Part shown: positions 11,401-23,030 of the stretch, piece after piece | How the letters are laid out: each line of letters opens with the position of its first letter | How positions within the stretch are numbered: position 1 is the stretch's first letter | Assembly: GCA_028456385.1 (NCBI GenBank) | Contig: JALNQF010000285.1 | Location: 1 to 53,578, forward strand | Source of the DNA: Ophiosphaerella korrae | Taxonomy: Eukaryota > Ascomycota > Dothideomycetes > Pleosporales > Phaeosphaeriaceae | Reading direction: 5' to 3' | Length of the DNA: 53,578 nt | Translations under genes and position numbers: made by a program | Notes under the pieces: model-generated | Told to the model about the DNA's origin: nothing | Seen by the model: only the letters and a program-made list of their open reading frames with translations | Database searches by the model: none

Positions 11401-13880
11401 TAGATTAGAATTAAAAAAGGCAATAAATAGAAAACAGCGTTTAGAATACAGTATAGACTATATAAATATTTAGTTATACTATTTAGTTTAATAAACGCAC
11501 TAGTAGTATTCTAAGAAAGAATTAATATAGTACTAAGAGAATACCTAGATATATTTATATTTATATACTTAGACAATATCCTTATATTCTTAGAAATAGA
11601 GGAAGAATACGTACAACACGTATATAAAGTATTAAAGAAACTAGTAGAAAATAAATTGTTCCTAAAAATAAGAAAGTGTAAATTCTATACAAAAGAAATA
11701 GATTTCTTTAGATTTATTATCGAACTAGGAAAAATCAAGATTAACCTAGAAAAGATTAGATTAATTAACGAATAGCTAACACTAAAAAACCTAAAGGAAG
11801 TATAATAATTCTATAGGCTAGCTAACTTTTATAAGAAGTTAATAGTAAGATAGTCTAAAGATATAGAACTAATAATAAGACTTATAAAAAGAGATACGCT
11901 ATTTAAATAGATAAAAGAATGCAACGAAGTATTTAATAAGATTAAGAGGAAGTTTATAGAAAACCTAGTTATTAGAATATACAACTTAGACCTACTAGTA
12001 ATAGTAAAAATAGATGTATCTAACTTAGTCTATAGTATAGCACTAATATAGGAAGACCTAGAAACTAAGAAGGAGTACTTAGTTAAATACTTCTCTAAGA
12101 AAATAAAGCTAGTAGAACTTAACTACCTAATCTATAACAAAGAGATACTAGTAATATATAAAGTATTTAAGTAATAGAGAGTATACTTATAAAGAGTAAA
12201 ATACTAAACAAAGGTCTATATAGATTATAAGAATCTTATAGGATTTATAATAAATAAAGAATTATTATAACACTATACAAGATAGTAAGAATACCTATTA
12301 ATATTTAATATAGAAATTATACACATAAAAGGGAAAGATAATTAGTTTATAGACGCCCTTAGTAGAAAACTAGACTTATAAGAAGAAGTAAGTACTACTA
12401 GTATAGTTCTAGTTAAGAATAAAGAAGGATATTTAGTCCTAAATACACCTAAAATAGCTGTAACACTTAAAAGAAAGAGTAGCGAGCTAGATAAATAGAT
12501 TTAGAAAACAATACAAGAAGTATCTAAAGAAATAGAAAAACTAGAGATCTAGGAAAGACTTGCACAAGCTTACGAAAGAACATATATTCTAAAGAAAATC
12601 TAAAGAGAATTTATATAATAGTTTTACAAACTACTAGTATACAGACACTAAGAGATTAATAAAACCCTAGATAAGTTACTATAAGATTACTATATCCTAA
12701 AAGTAAGATAACTAGTAATAGAAGTACTACAAGACTATATAGAATATTAGAAGAATAAGTATAATAGATACGTACTATATAGAATACTATAACTAGTAGA
12801 AGTACTAGAATAACTATAAGGAGTTATTATAATAGACTTTATTACAAAGCTGCTAAAGTCTAAGAACCTAATATTAGGAGTTAAATATAATAGAATCCTA
12901 ATAATAGTAGATAAACTTACAAAGTACTTATACTTTAGACTATATAAAGAAAAAAGTAAGATAGAAGTTACTATATACTAGGTTCTAGGAACTATAATTA
13001 GTTAATATAGACTACTAGATAAAATTATTATAGATAGAGATATAAGATTTATATTAAAACTATAGGAAATAATAATAGCGTAATTAGGAATTAAGTACGC
13101 AATGTCTACAGTATATTACCTATAGATAGATAGATAGTTAGAACAAATAAATTAGATAGTAGAATAGTACTTAAGATACTACCTTAACTACAACTAAAAT
13201 AACTAGGTATAGTTACTACTTATAGCATAGTTAGTATATAATAGCGTAAGGAACGTAGTAATAAGAGTATTGCCCTTCTTTGCGAACTATAGATTTAAAC
13301 CTAATATATACTAGATACTAAGAAATTAGATATCTTAGTCTCTAAAAGGAGAAAACTTCGCTAATAGACTTAAAGATATATATAACTAACTAAGATAAGA
13401 CGTAGAATTCTTATACGATTAGATAGTAAAGTATTATAATAAGAAATATAAAAGAGGACCCTAATTTAGAAAAAGAGAAAAAGTATAGTTAGTATAAAAA
13501 AATATTAAAAGTAAACAACCTAGTTTAAAACTAGACTACGTTAAGATAAGACTATATAAAGTAGAAAAAGAAGTTATACTAGTTATATTTAGACTAAAAC
13601 TACTAAACAAGATAAAGATATACTTAACCTTTTACGTAGCGCTACTCAAGACAGTATTATAAAACGTAGAACTACTAGTATACAAAGTAGATACGTATAG
13701 AGAATAAGAAAAATAGGAAGTTAAGAAAATCTTAGTATACTAGTTCTACAACAAGAGGAACTACTACTTAGTAGAATAGATAAGAATAAACAAAAAAGGA
13801 CAACTATAGGAGAAAACATAGGAACTAGAGGATAACTTTAATTACCTTAAGAAACTAGAAGACTACTAAAGTTAAAACTC
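8443..13880 (+). pseudogene. G-E2 gag-pol relic, all domains present
   Basis: The former start is ATA at 8443. In order: gag with two CCHC zinc knuckles at 9352-9393 and 9421-9462 (the second still reads GHFVKDC); aspartic protease near 10660-10900, active site now N-S-R-A; RT near 11150-11700 with FRKTN, TKLDI and YLDN (Y at 11566); RNase H near 11990-12400 with YFSKKIKLVELNY; integrase with an HHCC-type zinc finger (YRH at about 12640, Cys pair mutated near 12750) and DDE core (first Asp about 12837, IIIDRDIRF about 13025-13050); a GPF/Y-like module about 13540-13660; chromodomain about 13690-13870 with YLVE and ELEDN. Distances from the start to knuckles, RT and chromodomain are multiples of three; the protease appears shifted by one, suggesting small compensating indels. 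The polyprotein would build the particle, copy RNA to DNA and integrate it; the chromodomain usually steers integration to heterochromatin. Confidence 0.9.
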
Positions 13881-14177
13881 TTTAGAACGCCTAGTAGTAA
13901 ACTAAGAGAACTAATACTACTAACAATAAATAGAGAGACAATAAGGACGTCTAGCGTAAGACCTACTATAGTAATACTAAACGCCTTATCTAGATCTAGC
14001 TTAGCTTCTAGAGCTACTAACTACTTAGCTAATTTCTTATTATTTAAGGCCTTTATCTTACAAAGACAAGAGAGATAAGCTTAATTCTCTACTAGCTTAC
14101 TCTACGTAAGCTCTTAGATACACTTATACTTAGCTTTAGCCTCTATAATTTAAGATAGTAATTTCTCTTAAGTCTAG

Positions 14178-14387
14178 TTAATAGCTTTCCCTATTATTAT
14201 TAAGCTTAGATATAAGAATAAGTATAATAAATATATACTTAGAGAGAGAAATACTAGACACGTTATAAGAACTATATATATTTGCGTAAATATATACCTT
14301 ATAAGCCCTACTATTGTTTATAAAAATAATATAAAGAAGAGACTTAGGGTTTAACTTAGGAGAAGTATAACAAGAATAAAGAAACAT
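14178..14387 (-). other. Antisense open frame in the G-E2 3' region (69 codons)
   Basis: A short frame without stops, opposite to the element's sense. Its homologues in G-E3 (22372-22719) and G-E4 (33586-34044) are longer and share SCYTSPKLNPKS, IYSSYNVSS-like and NNNRESY text. It starts at a chance ATG downstream of the positions open in the other copies. It is hydrophobic with a Ser/Leu/Tyr-rich makeup. It may be only the mirror of a constrained sense frame; I do not claim a gene. Confidence 0.25.
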
Positions 14388-14536
14388 TTTAATACTATTA
14401 CGTAATACGCGATTAGTAAGAAGATAGTAATAACGCGTAGATAAAATAGGTATTAGAGAGGATAAAGAACTCTACATTAATAAAGAAACTAGATTAATAA
14501 CTCTAGCTCTAAGATAGATAAACTAGGACCTACCTA

Positions 14537-14549
14537 GAAGGGGAGATAG
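14537..14549 (+). promoter_or_regulatory. G-E2 polypurine tract
   Basis: AGAAGGGGAGATAG sits directly before the 3' LTR start (TATTATAGG at 14550). It is the expected primer site for plus-strand DNA synthesis. Matching tracts sit beside the 3' LTRs of the other copies: complement CTATCCCCTCTTC at 1867, CTATCTCCC at 7864, CTATCTCTTTTTC at 22348 and CTATCTCCTCC at 33673. Confidence 0.75.
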
Positions 14550-14979
14550 TATTATAGGTATAATAGAAGAAATCAAGATAAAACTAATTAGTCCTAACTT
14601 AGGTACTAACAAAGTATAGGATAAGTAAGGTAATAATCTTAATTAGGAGACTATATATAACTAGGACACCTAGGCTAATCTATAATCTATAGACTCTTAG
14701 TATTAATAGATTATAGATTAGGATAATCTATAATTTACTAATCTTAGTAACTATAGATTATAGATTACGACAAGTATATAATTAGTAAGGATATATATTA
14801 TTAGGATAGTATTAGTAATTTAATCCTTTAACTATAGAACGCTAATATAAAATAGTTGTAAAACATCTTCTATTATTTATAGTTATTATAGATCCTAATA
14901 TAAACTTTTGTTATTATCTCTTAATCTACTAACCTCCTAATTAGGTATTAGGAGGTTAACCCTAGTAACACCTATTACA
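14550..14979 (+). repeat. G-E2 3' LTR (subtype II, 430 bp)
   Basis: It is the same length as the 5' LTR and ends ..AGTAACACCTATTACA. The TTTAT duplication follows at 14980. It is more heavily RIP-altered than its partner (for example CTAACTTAGGTACTAAC where the 5' copy has CTAACTTGGGTGCTGAC). It is the centre of the large tail-to-tail inverted repeat formed by G-E2 and G-E1. Confidence 0.95.
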
Positions 14980-14984
14980 TTTAT

Positions 14985-15570
14985 CCTCCCTAATACCTAT
15001 TTTATCTACATATTATTACTATCTTCTTACTAATTACGTATTATATAATAGTATTAAAATATTTCTTTATTCTTGTTATACTTCTCTTAAGTTAAACCCT
15101 AAGTCTCTTCTTTATATTATTTCTATAAATAATAGTAAGGCTTATAAGGCGTATATTTACGCGAATATACGTAGTTCTTATAACGTATCTAGTATTTCTC
15201 TCTCTAAGTATATATTTATTACACTTATTCTTACGTCTAGGCTTAATAATAATAGGGAAAGCTATTAACTAGACTTAAGAGAAATTACTATTTTAAATCG
15301 TAGAGGCTAAAGCTAAGCGTAAGTGTATCTAGGAGCTTACGTAGAGTAAGCTAGTAGAGAATTAAGCTTATCTCTCTTGTCTTTATAAGATAAAAGCCTT
15401 AAATAATAAGAAATTAGCTAAGTAGTTAGTAGCTCTAGAAGCTAAGCTAGATCTAGATAAAGCGTTTAGTATTACTATAGTAGGTCCTACGCTAAACATC
15501 CTTATCGTCTCTCTATCTATTGTTAGTAGTGTTAGTTCTCTTAGTTTACTACTAGGCGTTCTAGAAGGTT
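14985..15570 (-). other. G-E1 3' region, resumed after G-E2
   Basis: This continues the G-E1 sequence that stops at 7951 (..GTTCTTTAT then CCTCCCTAATACC). On the plus strand, antisense to the element, one frame carries the charged text LEAKLDLDKAFS (about 15440-15475) and FNFSSPLVS near 15570, broken only by TAA/TAG. On the sense strand the half near the LTR is the more protein-like. No other feature is visible. Confidence 0.5.
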
Positions 15571-18500
15571 TTAACTTTAGTAGTCCTCTAGTTTCTTAGG
15601 GTAATTAAAGTTATCTTCTAGTTCCTATATTTTCTCTTATAGTTGTCCTTTTTTGTCTATTCCTATCTATTCTACTAAGTAGTAGTTCCTCTTATTATAG
15701 AACTAGTATACTAGGATTTTCTTAACTTCTTATTCTTCTTATTCTCTATACGTATCTACTTTATATACTAGTAGTTCTACTTTTTGTAGTACTTGTTCTA
15801 GTAAGGCTATATAGAATATTAGGTGTATCTTTATTTTATTTAGTAGTTTTAATTTAAATATAACTAGTATAACTTCTTTCTTAATTTTATATAGTCCTAT
15901 CTTAATATAGTCTAATTTTAAACTAAGTTGTTTGCTTTTAATATTCTTTCGTACTAACTATACTTTTTCTCTCTTTCTAAATTAGAGTCTCTCTTTATAT
16001 TTCTTATTATAGTGTTTTACTATATAGTTATATAGGAACTCTACGTCTTATCTTAACTAGTTATATATATCTTTAAGTCTATTAGCAAAACTTTCTCTTC
16101 TTAGAGACTAAGATACTTTAGTTTTTAGTATTCTATATACATTAGGTTTAAATCTATAGTTTATAAAGAAAAGTAATACTCCTATTACTATATTCTTTAC
16201 GCTATTGTATACTAACTATACTATAGGTAATAGCTATACCTAGTTATTCTAGTTGTAATTAAGGTAGTATCTTAGGTATTGTTCTACTATCTAATTTATT
16301 TATTCTAATTATCTATCTATCTATAGGTAGTATACTATAGATATTATATATTTAATTCCTAATTGCGCTGTTATCGTTCCCTATAGTTTTAATATAAATC
16401 TTATATCTCTATCTATAATAATTTTATCTAGTAGACTATATTAACTAATTATAGTTCCTAGAACCTAGTATATAGCGACCTCTATCCTACTTTTTTCCTT
16501 ATATAGTCTAAAGTATAAGTACTTTATAAGTTTATCTACTATTATTAGGATTCTATTATATTTAACTCCTAATATTAGGTCTTTAGACTTTAGTAGCTTT
16601 GTAATAAAGTCTATTGTAATAACTCCCTATAGTTATTCTAGTACTTCTACTAGTTATAGTATCCTATATAGTGTATATCTATTATACTTATTTCTTTAGC
16701 ACTCTATATAGTCTTGTAGTATCTCTATTACTAGCTATCTTGCTTTTAAGATATAATAATCTTGTAGTAACTTATTTAAAGTCTTGTTAATCTCTTAATA
16801 ACTATATACTAGTAATTTGTAGAATTGTTATATAAATTCTCTTTAAATTTTCTTTAGAATATATATTCTTCTATAAGCTTATACAAGTCCTTCCTAGATC
16901 TCTAGCTTTTCTATTTCTTTAGATACTTCTTGTATTATTTTCTAAATCTATTTATCTAGCTCGCTACTCTTTCTTTTAAGTGTTGTAGCTATTTTAAGTA
17001 TATTTAGGACTAAATATCCTTCTTTATTCTTAACTAGAACTATACTAGTAGCGCTTACTTCTTCTTATAAGTCTAGTCTTCTACTAAAAGCGTCTATAAA
17101 TTAATTATCTTTCCTTTTTATATATATAATTTCTAAGTTAAACGTTAATAGGTATTCCTACTATCTTGTATAGCGTTATAATAGTTCCTTATTTGTTATA
17201 AATCTTATAAGATTCTTATAATCTATATAGACCTTTGTTTAGTATTTTACTCCTTATAAATATACTCTCTATTATTTAAATACTTTATAGATTACTAGTA
17301 TTTCTTTATTATAGATTAGGTAGTTAAGCTCTACTATCTTTATTTTCTTAAAGAAGTATTTAACTAAGTATTCTTTTTTAGTCTCTAGGTCTTCTTATAT
17401 TAGCGCTATTCTATAGACTAAATTAGATATATCTATTTTTACTATTACTAGTAGGTCTAGGTTATATATTCTAATAACTAGGTTTTCTATAAACTTTCTT
17501 TTAATCTTGTTAAATACTTTGTTGCATTCTTTAGTTTATTTAAATATCGTATCTTTCTTTATAAGTCTTGTAATTAGCTCTATATCTTTAGACTATCTTA
17601 CTATTAATTTTCTATAAAAATTTACTAGTCTATAAAATTGTTGTACCTCTTTTAGGTTTTTTAGTGTTAGCTATTCGTTAATTAACTTAATCTTTCTTAA
17701 GTTAATCCTAATTTTTCCTAGTTCTATAATAAACCCTAAGAAATCTATTTCTTTAGTGTAGAATTTGCATTTTCTTATCTTAAGAAACATTTTAGCTTCT
17801 ACTAGCTTTTCTAGTACCTTGTATATATATTGTACGTGTTCTTCTTCTATTTCTAAGAATATAAGGATATTGTCTAAGTATATAAACGTAAATACATCTA
17901 AGTACTCTCTTAGTACTATATTAATTCTTTCTTAAAATACTACTAGTATATTTATTAAGCTAAAGGGTATAACTATGTATTTATATAGTCTATATTGTGT
18001 TCTAAATACTATTTTCTATTTATTACCTTTTTTAATTCTAATCTAATAGTAGGCGTTCTAGATATCTAATTTTATAAAGATTGTTACTTTTTATAGCTTA
18101 TCTTGTATTGCGTCTATTTATAGTAAGGGGTATTAGTTTTTATTTATAACTGTATTAGTTTTCTTAAAATCTACGTAGGGCTTTTTCTTACTTATTCCTT
18201 TTTTATCTACGAAGATAAGTCTGTATACTACTAAGGATTTAGATTCTTTTATCTATCCTTTCTTAATTACATTTTGTATAAACGCTTATTTAATCTTTAT
18301 TTTTTCTTCTATTTTTTAGTAGACTAAGCTCTATCCTACGTTCTTTCTTTCTTCTATTTCTATCGCTAAGTCTTATAGTTAATATTCTAGAAGGTAATCT
18401 TTAGGCTCTATAAGTTGTTTTTCCTATTTCTTGTATTCTTCTAGGAATTCTCCTTTGTAGGTACTTATGTTAGCTTTTAATATATTAGTTTTACTGTAAC

Positions 18501-21009
18501 TAATTTTTCCTATTCTCTAATTAATATATAGGTTAGTTATCTATAACTATAGTATTCCTAATATTATATCTTATTTGTTATTAATTGTTGTTATATCTAT
18601 AACTATATTTTTAATTGTTATCTCTTCTAATTTAAGCGTAGAGGGAACTATCTTGAACTTAATAGGTTCTTAGAATAGTTTTCCTTTAATCGTACTTAGT
18701 TATTAAGAGTACTTCTTTGTTGTATACTTTATTCCTTGTGTTTTTACAAACTTCTTTAATACAAAGTTCTTTGTAGCTCTACTATTAATTATTAATTATA
18801 CTTTCTTTCCTTAGTATATACCTGTTTTTATAATGTGTAGGCCTCTTATACCTTCTAGCTGTTCTTATTTAGGCTCTTTTATAAACTATCTATCCTTCTA
18901 AGGCTATAGCTTTACTTTAAGCTTATATTCTTTGTATTTTAGATATTCGTTATATATACATTTATACTATAGTCCTCCTTAGACGCATTTTTTTAATAGT
19001 TTTAGGCTAGGTCTTACTACTACGTATCTGTCTTCTAGGATTATTTCCTATCCTTAGATATCTTCTACTAGAATTACTCTTGTATAGTTATAGCCTTTTC
19101 TTCTTATAGGCTATACGTTATTATTTACTTTAGGGTTTCTATATATAATATAATTCTTGTCTAAGTATACTAGCTATAATACTTTAAAGTATACTAGATG
19201 TCTTAGATCTATTATTTTGTTATCCCCTTCTTAGTACTTATCTTTTCTAGGTATATCTATTATTAGGATATAGTATACTACTAGTACTCTTAGTATATAG
19301 GCTTTATTAATCTATTACGTCTTTTTTATAAAGTATTACTATTCTTTTTATATAAGTATTCTTCTTACTATAACTATATATTACTTTATCTATTTTTAAA
19401 ATAGTATAAACTTTATTTCTTTAGGATTGCGTTCTTTCTAGTCTTTGTACGCTTCCTCTATACTTATAACTAGTAAGTATTTCTAAATAAACCTCTATTA
19501 TTTATTTTGTTCTTCTATATCTATTATTATATATCTATTGTAGCTATATATTATTAGCTAGGCGTACTCTATTCCTCTTATACTAACTTGCCTCTTACTT
19601 CTTTATAGTCCTTTAGAGGTAGCTGTAGTAGTCTCTTTATCTAGTGCTAGTCCTTTAGCCTAGATTAATAGTGCTAAGGGCTCTTCCCTTTCTAAGTCTT
19701 CTATTAGTAGGTCTATTACGTATACTATTTCTTCTAGCTACGCTTTTATTCTTTCTTTTGTTACTACTACTCTATTTCTCTATTATAGGAAGTATCTTAC
19801 TCTCTACTTACTAGAAAGATATATATAGTAGTCGTCTTTGTAATAAAAGGTCTAATAGAGTATTACGTATTATATTTCTCTACTCTTAGCTACTTTCTCT
19901 TAAGGTTTAGCCTATACTTATAGTGCTTCTTTCTTTTTCTTAGTCGTTTTTAACTAAGCTTCTTTATCTTTCTTGTAGTCTTTAATCTTATAACTATTTA
20001 TAAAGTGTCTTAGTTTCCTATATTTATAATATACTATGTCCTTTTTCTTTTATAATTAGCAGTCTTTTACGTAGTAGCCTTTTTTACTATAGTTAAAGTA
20101 CGTAAAGTCTTTGTTCTTCTTCCTCTTTTTATCCTTATTAGCGTTAAGGATTATAGGGTCTCTAGTATCCTAGTTTCTAGTTTAGGTGCTATACTTGTTC
20201 TTTTTCTATTCTTAAAGATTATCGTTAATTTAGATTACTTATTACTTTAGGGCTTCTAGTGTCTATAGTTTCTCTATATAGATTATTTTGTATTAAATCT
20301 TAGAGTTTAGTCCTTGTTTAAATCGTAATATTAGGGCTAATTCGTTCTATTCTATGTTTTAGGATAGTTGTTTAAACTATAATATGTACTTAGGAATACT
20401 CTAGTTTTGTGTAAGCTTTTCTAGCTATTCTTTAGCTTATCTAGTAACGTCTGTATCTCTAAATGCTACTCTTATTCGTTTAGTAAAGTATTTGTAACTT
20501 CTAAAGATAGCTCTAGTCTTGTTCTTCTAGGTTATTAGAGAGTATGTTATATAGTCTATCTAGTATAGTTTATACTATCTTATTATATCTTCTTCGAGGT
20601 GTAGTCTAATATATATAACTTTCTTTTCTTCTATATTAAAGTGTAGTACTTGTATATCTATCTAGAGTTGTACTAATACAATAAAAGGTCTTAACTTTTC
20701 TCTTGTTCTATTAAACTTCTTAAGGACAGGTATCTTAGGCGGTTTCTTTATAGTACTTATTACTAGGCGTTATATAATTAACTCTATTTAATTCTATCCT
20801 TTAATAATAGCTTTAATCTGTACCTTGTTTTGTTTTGCGTAGTCTTATAGTTCCTTATTCTACGTTTCTAGGGCGTTGATTACTATCTTTATATCTTCCT
20901 TATCTAAGATTAAGTTGTTAATTTAGTCTTTAATTATTTCCTATGCGGTACTATTAGACTTATAACTGCTCCTAGGGGCTTTGCTTATTTTAGTTAAACT
21001 TTCTACTAT
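15571..21009 (-). pseudogene. G-E1 gag-pol relic, all domains present
   Basis: A minus-strand polyprotein relic. The former start, ATA, is at 21009-21007, in the conserved context before the gag text. The protease active-site region is near 18780-18795, the RT YLDN motif has its Tyr codon at 17880, the DDE integrase lies about 16400-16650 and the chromodomain about 15575-15770. The protease and RT positions are multiples of three from the start and each is 6 bases further along than in G-C, consistent with one continuous gag-pol frame and a two-codon difference in gag. It is inactivated by TAA/TAG stops and by Cys-to-Tyr changes in both zinc-binding domains. Confidence 0.88.
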
Positions 21010-21070
21010 CGTGTTAGCTAGACTACGCACTACTTACGCTTTGCTTCTCGTAATAACTAAATTAGTAAGG

Positions 21071-21500
21071 TATAATAGGCCTCCTATTGTTAACTATAGG
21101 CGCCTATCTTAAAAGAGTTAGTAGATTAAGAGTTAATAGTAAAAGCTTATATAGTAATCTATAATAACTATAAATAATAGAAGATGTTTTGCAACTATCT
21201 TGTATTAGCGTTCTGTAGTTAAAGGATTAAATTGCTAATACTATCTTAATAATGCGTATCCTTACTAATTATATACTCGTTGTAATCTATAATCTGTAGT
21301 TGCTAAGATTAGTAGATTATAGATTGTTTTAATCTATAATCTATTAATGCTAAGAGTCTATAGATTATAGATTAGCCTAGGTGTCCTAGTTATATGTAGT
21401 CTCCTAATTAAGATTATTACCTTACTCGTCCTATACTTTGTTAGTACCTAAGTTAGGACTAATTAGTTCTATCTCGATTTCTTCTATTACACCCGTAACA
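21071..21500 (-). repeat. G-E1 5' LTR (subtype II, 430 bp)
   Basis: It pairs with 7434-7863 and ends ..TATTACACCCGTAACA, keeping the canonical CA-type end. The CCTAA duplication follows at 21501-21505 and then the interrupted G-C sequence resumes. Confidence 0.94.
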
Positions 21501-21505
21501 CCTAA

Positions 21506-21917
21506 ATATACCTAAAATAGCCGTAACACTTAAAAGAAAGAGTAGCGAGCTAGATAAATAGATTTAGAAAACAACGCAAAAAGTATCTAAAAAAATAGAA
21601 AAACTAGAAGTCTAAGAAGGATTTGTATAAGCCTATAGAAGAATATATATTCTAAAGAAAATCTAAAGAGAATTTATAAGGTAATTCTATAAATTACTAG
21701 TATATAGATACTAAGGAAGTAATAAAATACTAGATAGGTTACTATAAGACTACTATATCCTAAAAGTAAGATAACTAGTAATAGAGGTACTATAAGATTG
21801 TATAGAATGTTAAAGAAATAAGTATAATAGGTATACACTATATAGAATACTATAACTAATAGAAGTACTAGAATAACTATAGAGAATTATTACAATAGAC
21901 TTTATTACAAAGCTACC
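21506..21917 (+). pseudogene. G-C gag-pol fragment 2: integrase zinc finger
   Basis: This 412-bp piece of G-C between the G-E1 and G-E3 insertions matches G-E2 at about 12440-12850. It holds the N-terminal integrase domain: a basic/coiled text, the tethering stretch, the YRY(H) region near 21705 and the mutated Cys pair near 21810, up to DFITKL at 21898-21915. The right end is the CTACC duplication of G-E3. It only makes sense when joined to 3434-7433 and 28963-30631. Confidence 0.87.
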
Positions 21918-22347
21918 TGTAATAGGTATTACTAGAGTCGACTTCCTAATACCTAAGAGTTATTAGTAGATTAGGAGTTAATAGTAAAAGTTTATATAGT
22001 AATTGTATAATAACTATTAATAATAGAAGATGTTTTACAACTATCTTGTATTAGCGTTCTATAGTTAAGAGATTAGATTACTAATACTATCTTAATAATA
22101 CGTATTACTATTAACTATATACTTATAGTAATCTATTAATCTATAAGTGCTAAGACTAATAGATTATAGATTATCCTAATCTATAATCTATTAATACTAA
22201 GAGTCTATAGATTATAGATTACCCTAGGTGTCTAGATTATATATAGCCTCCTAATTAGGTTCGTATCCCTTAGTATTATATAGGTCTAAGTTAATTGTTA
22301 TAGGACTTATTAGCTCTATCTATAGTTCTTCTATTACTATTATAATA
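21918..22347 (-). repeat. G-E3 3' LTR (subtype II, 430 bp)
   Basis: It starts TGTAATAGG, keeping the TG that is TA in several other copies, and ends ..ATTATAATA. It pairs with 28528-28957. It contains the TCTATAATCTA inverted-repeat cluster. Confidence 0.94.
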
Positions 22348-23030
22348 CTATCTCTTTTTCTAAGTAGGTCCTTGTTTATCTATCCTAGAGCTAAGGTTAT
22401 TAATCTACTTTCTTCGTTAATTTATAGTTCCTTATTACTCTCTATAGTTATTTTATCTATACGTTGTTACTACTTTCTTGTAGATCGCGTATTACGTAAT
22501 AGTATTAAAATATTTCCTTGTTCTTGTTATACTTCTCCTAAGTTAAACCCTAAGTCTCTTCTTTATATTATTTCCGCAAATAATAGTAGGGCCTATAAGG
22601 CGTATATTTATGCGAATATACGTAGTTCTTATAACGTATCTAGTATTTCTCTCTCTAAGTATATATTTATTATACTTATTCTTACGTCTATGCTTAATAA
22701 TAATAGAGAAAGCTATTAACTAAACTTAAGAGAAATTACTATCTTAAATTGTAGAGGCTAAAGCTAAGCGTAAGTAGATCTAGGAGCTTACGTAGAGTAA
22801 GCTAGTAGAGAATTAAGCTTATCTCTCTTGTTTTTATAAGATAAAGGCGTTAAATAATAAGAAATTAGCTAAGTAGTTAGTAGCTCTAGAAGCTAAGCTA
22901 GACTTAGATAAAGTATTTAGTGTCGCTATAGTAGGTCCTATGTTAGGTAATCCTATCGCCTCTCTATCTAGTAATAGTAATATTAGTTCTCTTGGTTTGC
23001 CGCTAGGCGTTCTAGAGGGTTTTAATTTTA
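22348..23030 (-). other. G-E3 3' region between chromodomain and LTR
   Basis: It starts with the complement of the polypurine tract (CTATCTCTTTTTC). Its plus strand carries the 115-codon open frame 22372-22719 and, in another frame, the charged text LEAKLDLDKVFS (about 22889-22924) followed by a Ser/Gly-rich stretch and FNFRTPLVS (about 23020-23050). On the element's own strand the gag-pol frame is also open apart from RIP-type stops. The true coding strand cannot be told by eye. Confidence 0.5.
22372..22719 (+). other. Antisense open frame in the G-E3 3' region (115 codons)
   Basis: One of the few stop-free frames over 100 codons in the window. It runs against the element's sense from just inside the LTR (MFIYPRAKV..) to NNNRESY. 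G-E4 has the same frame at 33586-34044 extended upstream through the LTR. The N-terminal half is Leu/Ser/Ile-rich and could span a membrane; the second half has conserved Tyr and Arg/Lys. No known family is recognised. It could be a mirror frame that lacks Gln and Trp codons and so escaped RIP stops. Confidence 0.3.

Larger units (their letters stand above)
13881..14549 (+). other. G-E2 3' region between chromodomain and LTR
   Basis: About 670 bp that would normally be 3' UTR. In the gag-pol frame the only stops are TAA/TAG, and the text near the LTR is charged and protein-like (KELYINKETRLITL at about 14463-14505); the diverged copy G-C has KELEINKKTRLITL at the same place. In the chromodomain-proximal half the opposite strand looks more like protein. 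It ends in the polypurine tract at 14537-14549. Confidence 0.5.
7952..14979 (+). mobile_element. G-E2: innermost, uninterrupted Ty3/gypsy chromovirus (7,028 bp)
   Basis: A plus-strand copy inserted in the 3' region of G-E1, with the duplication TTTAT at 7947-7951 and 14980-14984. Nothing has inserted into it, so it is the best template for the family: LTR 7952-8381, gag-pol from 8443 to about 13880, a 3' region of about 670 bp, polypurine tract, LTR 14550-14979. It is the youngest copy in its stack (four levels deep), yet it is also dead through RIP. Confidence 0.96.
7434..21500 (-). mobile_element. G-E1: Ty3/gypsy chromovirus nested in G-C, split by G-E2
   Basis: A minus-strand copy with the duplication CCTAA at 7429-7433 and 21501-21505. 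G-E2 inserted 518 bp from its left end. Its own DNA is 7434-7951 plus 14985-21500, about 7.03 kb. Both LTRs are 430 bp and subtype II. The coding order on the minus strand (gag near 21000, chromodomain near 15600) matches G-E2. Confidence 0.95.

Noticed and set aside
7434..14979. Simple tandem or segmental duplication of one element
   Set aside because: Opposite orientations, separate LTR pairs and different TSDs (CCTAA, TTTAT) show independent insertions.
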